The notes under the pieces were generated by a model. It saw nothing but the letters and a program-made list of their open reading frames with translations. It had not been told where the DNA came from and made no database searches. The translations under genes and the position numbers were made by a program. This document shows positions 1 through 6,361 of a stretch of DNA of 9,550 nucleotides, one piece after another. The stretch comes from Bacteroidales bacterium (GTDB lineage: Bacteria; Bacteroidota; Bacteroidia; Bacteroidales; B18-G4): the NCBI GenBank assembly GCA_023132505.1, contig JAGLYE010000044.1, forward strand, positions 1-9,550, written 5' to 3'. How positions within the stretch are numbered: the stretch's first letter is position 1; each line of letters opens with the position of its first letter.

Positions 1-6
1 ACTTGT

Positions 7-41
7 TACTGGTTACTGGCTACTGGCTACTGGCTACTGGT
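7..41. repeat. Heptamer tandem array, TACTGGY x5
   Basis: Five consecutive 7-base units run without interruption: TACTGGT, three copies of TACTGGC, then TACTGGT. The preceding bases ACTTGT (1-6) look like a decayed unit, so the array may extend beyond the window start. It lies just downstream of the porin-like gene, whose 3' end is at 104. No open reading frame or RNA fold is obvious. Function is unknown. Confidence 0.9.
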
Positions 42-47
42 AATATA

Positions 48-103
48 CCCCGTCCCCCGTCCTTGTCCCCCGTACCTTGTCCCCCGTACCTTGTCCCCTG
101 TAC
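48..103. repeat. 14-base tandem array ending at the porin stop codon
   Basis: Three copies of CCTTGTCCCCYGTA occupy 61-74, 75-88 and 89-102. The third has T in place of C at one position. A shorter degenerate C-rich unit precedes them at 48-60. The array ends directly against the stop codon (104-106) of the minus-strand porin gene, so on that gene's mRNA it is a G-rich, A/C-punctuated 3' trailer. No terminator hairpin is visible there. Confidence 0.85.
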
Positions 104-1345
104 CTAAAAGAAAAAATACACACCCAGTAAGAAGCGCAGATTCCCTATCTCTTTTGTGTCTTTCACGATGCCTTCATTGTCAGCTTTACCATATGCGGCA
201 ACAGTATATTCGATCTCAGGGGCAATCCTGAATTTACCCGAATTATAGATAAATCGAGGAGAGATCCTGTAGAGATATGCAATGTTGTCACCACGCTGGT
301 AAGTTGGTCCTATAATGTCTTTGCCCGCTCCCAGATTCTGGGCATAACCGGCCAGTACTCCGACCTGCCATTTTTTTCCGTTGCTGTGTACATCCAGCCA
401 TCCCGAGGCAGTAGAAACCGGAGTGTAATTTACGAAATCCTTTAAGGGGTCGCTCATACTCTCTACAGCATAACCACCGATCATGGTCCAGTTGTATGCA
501 TCTTGTGCATATACTCCCTGAAGTTTGAAGGTGACCTTGGGAAGTTTAAGTTTTACATAAAAAGTTTCCGAGAAAGATGATACTGTTTTGGTGGTTTTAT
601 AATTACTGTCGCTGACCAGTCTTGGTGTAAGCATTTTAAAGTTTACACTCGCACCGATCAGGAATTCCTTGTTGTCGGCAGTATTAACATTCCTGTATTC
701 AAAGCGGAAGTTTAATGCCGGAACAGCACTATTACGCAGGTATTGTCGGCCAGGGCCTTCAGGTCCGGTACTTGTAAAATCGACTTGTGTGAGTGCGGTT
801 AACATCAGGTTGAACTTGCCCAGTTTCTGTGTTACCCTTAGCTGGGGGTTCCTTGTAAAGGGTACGAATGGTGCACCTGTGTTAAAGGATACGGTTCCCG
901 GGAAACAATAAGTCACAAAAGCAGGGTGCCAGTATTGTCCAACCAGCAAACTCGTTTTTTCCCAGCTAAGCTTAACAAATGCATGGCGCAGCCTGAATCC
1001 ATTGATGTCTCCACTGGTGTGCCCGAAGAAAGCACCTTCAATCACTCCTGAGGTTTTGGCACCTAATGCATCCGGGCCCGTAATGGTTCCGCGCAGCCTG
1101 GTCTGGATGGAGAGCATGTTAAAGTTTGCCTTAGCATTGATGTCATTGCCATCTGCATCCAGTCTTTCATTGGCAGGGTAGAGGAGGAAATGCCCCTCAC
1201 GCGCCGCAATGGTTTGCCTTGAATCCCAGTAAATGTCTGTTTTGACAAATCCTGAGAATTTTATCCCGAAGCTTTTACTATCCTGGGCAATTGTGCTTGC
1301 AGCAATAATCGATGAAAACACTAAGAGTAATAGGCCTTTTTTCAT
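104..1345 (-). CDS. Outer-membrane porin-like beta-barrel protein (possibly DcaP-like)
   Basis: Predicted 413-residue outer-membrane beta-barrel. Residues 1-20 form a signal peptide: Lys-Lys, a hydrophobic stretch, then STIA followed by QD, giving a likely cleavage after Ala20. The mature protein begins with a strand of the type FSGFVKTDIYWDSR, followed by many alternating amphipathic strands (for example RLRHAFVKLSW and LLVGQYWHPAFV near 120-145). It ends in VYFFF, an aromatic C-terminus typical of barrels recognised by the BAM machinery. Length and strand pattern resemble DcaP-like or phosphate-porin-like trimeric porins, but the subfamily and substrate cannot be fixed from the sequence. 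The start ATG is preceded by an A-rich leader with no Shine-Dalgarno sequence and by a good promoter about 55 bases upstream. It appears monocistronic: yebC upstream has its own terminator. Confidence 0.75.
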   Translation of the reverse strand: MKKGLLLLVFSSIIAASTIAQDSKSFGIKFSGFVKTDIYWDSRQTIAAREGHFLLYPANERLDADGNDINAKANFNMLSIQTRLRGTITGPDALGAKTSGVIEGAFFGHTSGDINGFRLRHAFVKLSWEKTSLLVGQYWHPAFVTYCFPGTVSFNTGAPFVPFTRNPQLRVTQKLGKFNLMLTALTQVDFTSTGPEGPGRQYLRNSAVPALNFRFEYRNVNTADNKEFLIGASVNFKMLTPRLVSDSNYKTTKTVSSFSETFYVKLKLPKVTFKLQGVYAQDAYNWTMIGGYAVESMSDPLKDFVNYTPVSTASGWLDVHSNGKKWQVGVLAGYAQNLGAGKDIIGPTYQRGDNIAYLYRISPRFIYNSGKFRIAPEIEYTVAAYGKADNEGIVKDTKEIGNLRFLLGVYFFF

Positions 1346-1401
1346 AATTAATGCTTGTTGATTTTTTTGTTAAATAATTAACAGCTAATTTATTAGGCCA
1401 A

Positions 1402-1409
1402 CAAAATTA
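1402..1409 (-). promoter_or_regulatory. Bacteroidota -7 promoter element for the porin gene
   Basis: Read on the minus strand this is TAATTTTG, a perfect match to TAnnTTTG. It lies about 57 bases upstream of the porin start, giving a leader of roughly 50 bases. A TTG lies about 23 bases further upstream, a loose candidate for the -33 element. Confidence 0.55.
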
Positions 1410-1660
1410 GCATAATTTTCATAAGATGAAAATCAATCCTTAGAAATATGTAATGTGATGTAAGTGACAGTATAACAGCGTCTTGAATGTCTTGTTTGTC
1501 AGGCTGATAATCAATCATAGAAGATAATAGGCAGTAAGTCAGTCCTTTAGATAGATAATTATGTCTTGCTGAATTCGGTGAATGTCCGATAATTTAGATA
1601 CATTTTAAATTATTTTCTACACTTCAAGCATGTCCTGAATCCCCTGCTATGTATGATTTT
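1410..1660. other. Intergenic stretch without recognisable gene
   Basis: This is the main part of the 373-base gap between the porin start and the yebC stop. I see no open reading frame beyond about 15 codons that looks coding, no tRNA-like fold, and no tandem repeat. The ends of the gap are explained by the porin promoter and the yebC terminator. A small RNA or operator in between cannot be excluded by eye. Confidence 0.5.
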
Positions 1661-1696
1661 AGAATAAAAAAGGCAGTAAGGAAAACCCTGCTGCCT
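1661..1696 (-). terminator. Intrinsic terminator of yebC
   Basis: On the minus strand an 11-base arm (1696-1686) pairs with 1681-1671 around a TTTT loop. The six base pairs AGGCAG/CTGCCT at the base are perfect, followed by one G-U pair and one internal mismatch. The stem is followed at once by TTTTTATTCT. It lies about 22 bases past the yebC stop codon, a classical placement. Confidence 0.8.
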
Positions 1697-1718
1697 GCTA
1701 ATATTTTTTTATTTAAAA

Positions 1719-2459
1719 TTACATTGCCTCAACAAGTTCATCGGTGAGTTCCATATTATGGAATACGTTTTGAACATCATCATCTTCTTCAAATGCCTCT
1801 ATCACTTTCATGATCTTTTTAGAATCTTCCAGGCTCAGAGTACTCGTATCCTTTGGGATCCTGCGTAATTCGGCATTTTCGGGTTCAATGCCGAGATCAT
1901 CGAGTTTCTTCATTAAGGACCCAAAGTCTTCCATGGCCGTAGTAACGGTGATAAAACCTTCTTCCATATCGATATCTTCTGCCCCGGCATCGATCATTTC
2001 CAGTTCAAACTCATCCTGGTCGAGGTCTCCCAGGGGGATGGTGAAAACACCTTTGCGGTCAAAAAGAAAAGTCAGGGAACCATTCGTACCCAGGTTACCA
2101 CTGAACTTATTGAAGATGGAGCGTACATTGCTAACGGTCCTTTGCTGGTTGTCGGAGGTACATTCAACATATACTGCAATGCCGTGTGCAAGGTAACCCT
2201 CGAAGGTATATTCAGAAAAGTTGCTGGAATCTTTGTCTTTTCCCTTGTTGATGGCCCTTTCAATATTGTCTTTCGGCATACTGGAGCCCTTGGCATTTGC
2301 AATGGCCAGCCTCAGCCTTGGATTCCCTTCAGGATCTGCACCGCTTTCTTTTACTGCAATAGTGATCTCCTTGATGATCTTTGAGAATATTTTTGACCTC
2401 TTGGCGTCGTTTGCACCCTTTTTCCTCTTGATGGTAGACCATTTACTGTGACCGGACAT
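1719..2459 (-). CDS. yebC: YebC/PmpR (TACO1) family protein
   Basis: Full-length 246-residue member of the YebC/PmpR family, cytoplasmic proteins first described as DNA-binding regulators and more recently linked to translation, including relief of ribosome stalling and the mitochondrial translational activator TACO1. The family signature MSGHSKWSTIKRKKG is at residues 1-15, followed by a basic helical N-terminal domain. The conserved MPKDNIERAI is at 61-70, and the segment around YEG/GYLAHGIAVYVECTSDN near 86-104 is also typical. The C-terminus is acidic (EEDDDVQNVFHNM). The gene stands alone, with its own -7 element upstream and a hairpin terminator downstream. Family assignment is secure; which branch (regulator or translation factor) is not resolved here, and the symbol is used in the family sense. 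Confidence 0.95.
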   Translation of the reverse strand: MSGHSKWSTIKRKKGANDAKRSKIFSKIIKEITIAVKESGADPEGNPRLRLAIANAKGSSMPKDNIERAINKGKDKDSSNFSEYTFEGYLAHGIAVYVECTSDNQQRTVSNVRSIFNKFSGNLGTNGSLTFLFDRKGVFTIPLGDLDQDEFELEMIDAGAEDIDMEEGFITVTTAMEDFGSLMKKLDDLGIEPENAELRRIPKDTSTLSLEDSKKIMKVIEAFEEDDDVQNVFHNMELTDELVEAM

Positions 2460-2502
2460 AATGTTTGCTATTTAGAGTTGAATCCTTTTTAATTTCGACC
2501 TG

Positions 2503-2510
2503 CAAAGATA
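2503..2510 (-). promoter_or_regulatory. Bacteroidota -7 promoter element for yebC
   Basis: Minus-strand TATCTTTG is a perfect TAnnTTTG match about 44 bases upstream of the yebC ATG. It abuts the T-tract of the terminator of the preceding operon, so the -33 region would lie within that terminator. This explains how yebC is transcribed independently of the sigma-factor operon. Confidence 0.6.
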
Positions 2511-2546
2511 TAAAAAAAGGGGAAACAGCTATAAAGCTATCTCCCC
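2511..2546 (-). terminator. Intrinsic terminator of the sigma/anti-sigma/GIN operon
   Basis: On the minus strand GGGGA (2546-2542) pairs with TCCCC (2523-2519). An inner AGCT/AGCT helix (2538-2535 with 2530-2527) closes on a four-base loop, and the two helices are separated by a small internal loop. TTTTTTTA follows directly. It starts about 23 bases beyond the stop of the GIN/barrel gene. Confidence 0.8.
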
Positions 2547-2569
2547 AAATTCAGGATATCAAAGCGGAT

Positions 2570-4141
2570 CTACCACCCCAATAAAGTTATACCTGCTGCA
2601 AACTGGTTTAGTTCGGGGCCTTTGTCCTGGCGGAACATGCTTACCATATTGTAGGTTGCAAACAAGTTGATAAATCCCCAGCCCACACGTAAGGTGGCAT
2701 CTGCCTTGAATGGCTGGAGATGATAGTCGTCATAAGTATGTGTTTTGTTATAGTTGGGTGAAGTCCTGTGCCATTTATCAATGTATTGACCTGTAGCAGG
2801 ATCGTACTGGGTAAGGGTGTATTCTTTGTTGAGTTCATTATAATACTTCTTCTGCCATGACCATAGCCTGACCCCCAGGATCACACCCACACCAACATGG
2901 AAAGAGTTCATTCTCTTTAATGTATGGTTCTGCCATTCAAAGAGTAAGGGGATCTGCAGGTAGGCGATGGCAAGCTTTGATTTTCTTACATTTATTTTAT
3001 TGTCGATATAGCCTATCAGGTATGACGAATCCGGGTTGAGGGTAGCAGGCCTTCTGAAGCGGTAATTGTTCCACGACAAACCAATACCTGTCAGCATACC
3101 CCATTCCTGGTTTTTGCTAAGGGCAATATTTTGTTCATAAATGTTCATGTTCACCTGGATCGATTTTTCCATGCGCAGGTCCATATATTCATCTTCGGGA
3201 CGGAATTTCATATTGAAATCCTTTGTGAGGTATCCGTTTATACCAAGCTCAAAACCTGCCCAATGTCCGTTGAACTTACGTAATTTGACCTTGCACCATT
3301 TTACATTGCCATCTTCCGATACTATAAGCCTCCTGTTGCCAATTGTGATCTTGGTAGTGTCATTGTCGATCACCTCAACCCTGATGCCTGCAATTTTTAC
3401 TTTAGTTGTATCACCGTAATCAGTAGTATACACCCTGATATTCTCATTTTCACCGATGACCTCATCTGAGATAATTGTAAGGGTTTCCGGTTTACCGATC
3501 AGGTCGATCGTACCTGCCCCTTTTGTATTTGAGATCACTTTAGTGGAAGCATTTACACTGGCTGAGCTTGCACCACTTGCCGTGGCCTTGGTCACTTCTG
3601 TGGTCAGGCCTCTTGCCATGACATTAGCGGCACCACTGACAGTTATGGTATGTTTGGGTGATTCCCCGGTCAGCAGCAGTCTTGCTGCACCCGAAACCTC
3701 GGATGTGATCTCATCATAATAAATTTCGAGATTAATATCGGATGCCCCGCTGGCCTTGATCCGTAAATGGTCCCCATTCAGGGAGGTTAAGCCCTCAAGA
3801 CTGGCAGCCCCATGTATGTCGATGCTTATAACTTCCGGGGTAGTGGCATAAATAACAAATTTATCAGATCTTTTAATTCCTTTTGAAGAAATCTCCAGGA
3901 TGCCATTATGTACTTCTGTAATGATCTTATCAATATTTTTTGTTTCTGTTTCAACCACAACCTTGGTGGTATCGGCCTGGCTGAGAAAAATATTAAAGGC
4001 ACCTCCGGCATCAATACCGGTGAACGTACTGACCTTCCTTACCTCTTTTGAAATGTTTTCCTGGGCCTGAACATGTCCTAAGGGAAATATAAATGCTCCG
4101 GTCAGGAACATGATCATCAATTGCAAATTTATCTTCTTCAT
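2570..4141 (-). CDS. GIN-domain (DUF2807) plus outer-membrane beta-barrel fusion protein
   Basis: Predicted 523-residue exported protein. A signal peptide covers residues 1-26 (cleavage likely after VQA). Residues about 35-225 are a head-GIN/DUF2807 domain: it opens with FTGIDAGGAFNIFLSQ and then shows glycine-centred turns about every 20 residues (HGAASLE 110, SGASDINLE 131, SGAARLLL 150, SGAANVMARG 169, SGASSASVNA 189, KGAGTIDLIG 207), as expected for stacked beta-helix rungs. After a linker with a lone Cys (WCKVKL, about 283), residues 292-523 form amphipathic strands typical of outer-membrane barrels (for example GFELGINGYL, SFHVGVGVILGVRLW, FINLFATYNMV), ending in aromatic LGW. It probably sits in the outer membrane with the GIN domain on one side. 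It is the last gene of the sigma/anti-sigma operon, 48 bases after the anti-sigma stop, and is a plausible target or sensor of that pathway. Ligand unknown. Confidence 0.8.
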   Translation of the reverse strand: MKKINLQLMIMFLTGAFIFPLGHVQAQENISKEVRKVSTFTGIDAGGAFNIFLSQADTTKVVVETETKNIDKIITEVHNGILEISSKGIKRSDKFVIYATTPEVISIDIHGAASLEGLTSLNGDHLRIKASGASDINLEIYYDEITSEVSGAARLLLTGESPKHTITVSGAANVMARGLTTEVTKATASGASSASVNASTKVISNTKGAGTIDLIGKPETLTIISDEVIGENENIRVYTTDYGDTTKVKIAGIRVEVIDNDTTKITIGNRRLIVSEDGNVKWCKVKLRKFNGHWAGFELGINGYLTKDFNMKFRPEDEYMDLRMEKSIQVNMNIYEQNIALSKNQEWGMLTGIGLSWNNYRFRRPATLNPDSSYLIGYIDNKINVRKSKLAIAYLQIPLLFEWQNHTLKRMNSFHVGVGVILGVRLWSWQKKYYNELNKEYTLTQYDPATGQYIDKWHRTSPNYNKTHTYDDYHLQPFKADATLRVGWGFINLFATYNMVSMFRQDKGPELNQFAAGITLLGW

Positions 4142-4189
4142 GATTTTTGTTTTATAGTTTGTTGTGTGACGTACAGACCGGGCAAATAG

Positions 4190-5227
4190 TTACTCATCCA
4201 GAATAATTATGCCGTTTACATTCCCCTTAGCATTATAATTTCTTACCAGGGTATAATCATGGTCGCCGAGGGCATTTACCCCTTTAACACCAATTTCAGC
4301 AATGTCCCACAAGGAAAATTTTCCGGATGTATTTTCCTGATTTTTTTGCTTATTGCCCTCGAAAGGGGCTTTCACCTTGTTGAATAATCCTGAGAGGAAC
4401 TTTCCGGCCAGGGTTTTTTGTTTGGGTTCATCATTCAACGCCAGTTCCGAGGTTCCAATATCTGCCGGGTTCAGTAGTATGAGGTCTGTTTGCCTTGGGG
4501 CCATGACCAGTTCATATTGGCTGAAAGTAAGATGTATTATAACCGCAGCCCTGTCCTCTCTGGTCATCCTGGTCAAGGTGATCTCATCACGCCCGGCTTC
4601 TTTTCCCACAAATACAGTGTATTCCCTTTCAGTAAAATGTAACCCGGTATTCACTTCAGCGATATTCGATGTTTTTATGCTTTCCAGTGTTGTTAGTTCA
4701 TATTGCATCCTTTCAGGGGTGACACCCGGATTAAAAACAAACCATGCCGTAACGCCTAAAAGCAGAACGATAACTGCAGCAGCAGCATACTTTGCTCCGG
4801 CTGAGAGAAAGAAAACGACACCGGCTTTTCTTTTGAGGGCATCCGGATCCGGGAATTTGATATCAGGGTCAGCATTAAGCATAGTATGGCGATAGAGCCC
4901 GGCCAGCTTTCCGGCTTCCATGTCCTTGCTGATCTTTTCCCCGGCAGCCTTGAATTTTTCCTCGGAAAGGTCACCTTCAAGATATGCAATGATCATTTCA
5001 TCCTCTGCGCCCACTTCGGTAGCTGCAGATTTTTTAAGAGAACCTTTATTATTATATGTAATGCTGAGGTCAGGTTTTAAAGGGATGGCATTAAAGCTGT
5101 CAAATTCCTCCTTCAGGTCAGGGTTTACGGCCAGAAAGGCCATCAACTCGCTAGTTTCAGCAGCTGATAAGCTGCCTTCATGATAGTCGATGAAGAAAAC
5201 CTCGTAGTTATGTTGCGTAATAGCCAT
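4190..5227 (-). CDS. Single-pass membrane anti-sigma-like protein
   Basis: Predicted 345-residue inner-membrane protein with no close functional name. Residues 1-145 are cytoplasmic and include two similar segments, IDYHEGSLSAAE near 13-24 and IAYLEGDLSEEK near 80-91. Such segments are common at the N-terminus of Bacteroidota proteins that partner ECF sigma factors. One transmembrane helix spans about 147-165 (YAAAAVIVLLLGVTAWFVF). The periplasmic part (166-345) has a beta-rich segment and a Lys/Gln-rich linker near 270-300. There is no HxxxCxxC zinc anti-sigma motif and I find no cysteine at all. The ATG directly follows the sigma-factor stop (TAGATG), so translation is probably coupled. The position after an ECF sigma gene and the topology support an anti-sigma role, by inference only. 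Confidence 0.7.
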   Translation of the reverse strand: MAITQHNYEVFFIDYHEGSLSAAETSELMAFLAVNPDLKEEFDSFNAIPLKPDLSITYNNKGSLKKSAATEVGAEDEMIIAYLEGDLSEEKFKAAGEKISKDMEAGKLAGLYRHTMLNADPDIKFPDPDALKRKAGVVFFLSAGAKYAAAAVIVLLLGVTAWFVFNPGVTPERMQYELTTLESIKTSNIAEVNTGLHFTEREYTVFVGKEAGRDEITLTRMTREDRAAVIIHLTFSQYELVMAPRQTDLILLNPADIGTSELALNDEPKQKTLAGKFLSGLFNKVKAPFEGNKQKNQENTSGKFSLWDIAEIGVKGVNALGDHDYTLVRNYNAKGNVNGIIILDE

Positions 5228-5713
5228 CTATATTACATGTTCAGGACTAACGATATAATTCTTGAGAAATACCCTTGCCCTGTATATATACACTTTAACC
5301 TGTGATTCATTCAAACCCGTGATCTCGACGATCTCCTGATAGGAATACCCTTCATAATCTCTTAACAGGATCACCGAGCGTTGTATTTCAGTTAGTTTTG
5401 CAAGCGCTTCGTCCAACACTTCCTTAATGTCGGAGTAATCACGGAAGGTTTCACTGCTTGCTTCAGGGATATCCTCAATACTACCTGAATGCCTGATCTT
5501 CCTGATATGATCGATCATTGTATGATAGGCAGTAGTGAACAGGTAAGATTTTGCTTTCCCGGGATACAGTTTCTTATGGTTTATCCAGAGCTTCTCAAAG
5601 GCATCCTGTACAATATCCTGCGCATCATGCTCATCCTTAATGTTCTTCAGGATAAACCTGTAAACACCGTCAGCATGTTGATCAACACAATTATTATATT
5701 CCCTGGTAGTCAT
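5228..5713 (-). CDS. ECF-type RNA polymerase sigma factor
   Basis: Full-length 161-residue sigma-70 family protein of the ECF group, which directs RNA polymerase to a specific regulon. Region 2 lies near residues 10-72, with the core-binding signature DAQDIVQDAFEKLW at 30-43 and a DHIRK segment at 68-72. Region 4 lies near 105-155, with QRSVILLRDYEGYSYQEI (111-128) and the helix-turn-helix ITGLNESQVKVYIYRAR (131-147). There is no region 1 or 3, as normal for ECF factors. It is the first gene of a minus-strand operon with the anti-sigma-like and GIN/barrel genes, which suggests envelope-signal control, probably autoregulated. The leader contains TAACTTTA, one mismatch from the housekeeping -7 element. 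The start is followed by a typical short N-terminus and no better start is seen. Confidence 0.93.
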   Translation of the reverse strand: MTTREYNNCVDQHADGVYRFILKNIKDEHDAQDIVQDAFEKLWINHKKLYPGKAKSYLFTTAYHTMIDHIRKIRHSGSIEDIPEASSETFRDYSDIKEVLDEALAKLTEIQRSVILLRDYEGYSYQEIVEITGLNESQVKVYIYRARVFLKNYIVSPEHVI

Positions 5714-5764
5714 CGATCTAAAAACCCCAATATCCTGATTTGTAGTAGGACGGATTGGGTTGGA

Positions 5765-5772
5765 TAAAGTTA
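5765..5772 (-). promoter_or_regulatory. Possible -7 element of the sigma-factor operon
   Basis: Minus-strand TAACTTTA matches seven of eight positions of TAnnTTTG about 52 bases upstream of the sigma-factor ATG. The operon could instead, or also, use a promoter recognised by its own sigma factor, which cannot be identified from one site. Confidence 0.3.
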
Positions 5773-5787
5773 CACATTCTTAAAAAT

Positions 5788-5870
5788 CAAACTTCAAAAT
5801 CCAAATCTCAAATAAAATCCAAACTTCAAAAAATCAAATTTTACACTACAAACTTCAAATGGATTTCAAA
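5788..5870. repeat. A/T-rich left flank with three CAAACTTCAAA copies
   Basis: The 11-mer CAAACTTCAAA occurs exactly at 5788-5798, 5820-5830 and 5849-5859, with related CAAAT-type words between them (CCAAATCTCAAAT, ATCAAATT, TTTCAAATTCC). The region is nearly G-free on the plus strand. It lies between the sigma-factor promoter region and the four-helix-bundle gene. An inverted partial copy lies on the other side of that gene at 6320-6355. Confidence 0.75.
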
Positions 5871-5952
5871 TTCCAGAACTTTTTTCGTGACATTTATAAA
5901 AAATGGGTATCAATAATTGGGTGGGTTATTGTATTTGATAAACAGAAAGAAG

Positions 5953-6297
5953 ATGGTTGATCTGAAAGAGAGGACTTTTAATTATGCCGTTAATGTAAGA
6001 CGGTTTGTGAAATCATTGAAATCCGATCGGTTAAATCAGGATGATTTCGTTCAATTGATTAGATCGTCAGGTTCGGTTGGAGCAAATTTTATTGAAGCAA
6101 TTGAAAGCTTGAGTAAAAAAGATTTTCTATATCGTTTAAAGATTTGTCTGAAAGGGGCTAAAGAAAGCCGATACTGGTTAAAAATTGTCGAGAAAACAAG
6201 TAACTCTGTTCCAAATGAAGAAATATCTATTCTTATTCAGGAGTCAAAAGAACTCATCAGGATCTTTTCGTCAATAATCCATAAACATCAGAAGTAG
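5953..6297 (+). CDS. Four-helix bundle protein, 23S rRNA intervening-sequence (S23) family
   Basis: A 114-residue all-helical cytoplasmic protein of the S23/four-helix-bundle family (TIGR02436 type). The family was first seen encoded in intervening sequences of 23S rRNA and is related to the Avd accessory proteins of diversity-generating retroelements; its biochemical role is poorly defined, though Avd-type proteins bind nucleic acid. Visible hallmarks are LKERTFNYAVNVRRFVKSL at residues 4-22, SSGSVGANFIEAIESLSK at 38-55, and DFLYRLKICLKGAKESRYWL at 57-76. ATG 5953 is preferred because the family alignment begins there and AGAAAGAAG precedes it. An in-frame TTG at 5917 would add 12 residues. 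TGTATTTG at 5930-5937 is a near-match -7 element that would favour the shorter form. The gene runs opposite to both neighbours, is visibly more A/T-rich, and sits between inverted repeat-like flanks, which suggests an inserted cassette. Confidence 0.88.
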   Translation: MVDLKERTFNYAVNVRRFVKSLKSDRLNQDDFVQLIRSSGSVGANFIEAIESLSKKDFLYRLKICLKGAKESRYWLKIVEKTSNSVPNEEISILIQESKELIRIFSSIIHKHQK

Positions 6298-6319
6298 CAA
6301 AAATTCTAACGGGTTTTGA

Positions 6320-6355
6320 GTTTTTTTGAATTTTGTAATTTGTAATTTGAAGTTT
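6320..6355. repeat. Right flank, inverted counterpart of the CAAACTTCAAA repeats
   Basis: TTTGAAGTTT at 6346-6355 is the exact reverse complement of ten bases of the left-flank 11-mer. Interior to it are two TGTAATT words and GAATTTTG, mirroring the CAAAT-type words of the left flank when reverse-complemented. It ends only six bases from the lepA stop codon. The match to the left side is imperfect outside the 10-mer. Confidence 0.6.
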
Positions 6356-6361
6356 AACAGG

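Noticed and set aside
4353..4895. 180-codon plus-strand ORF opposite the anti-sigma-like gene
   Set aside because: It lies antisense to a gene in a well-ordered operon and has no recognisable domain, signal or start context.
5788..5859. CRISPR-like array from the three CAAACTTCAAA copies
   Set aside because: The repeat is only 11 bases, the spacers are themselves A/T-rich repeat words of 21 and 18 bases, and there are no cas genes.
5917..5952. TTG start extending the four-helix-bundle protein by 12 residues
   Set aside because: The extra residues do not match the usual family N-terminus, which begins near the ATG at 5953, and the A/G-rich ribosome-binding-like stretch precedes that ATG.
6300..6334. 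Terminator for the four-helix-bundle gene
   Set aside because: The stem is only seven A/T-rich pairs with a 21-base loop and no clean T-run directly after it.
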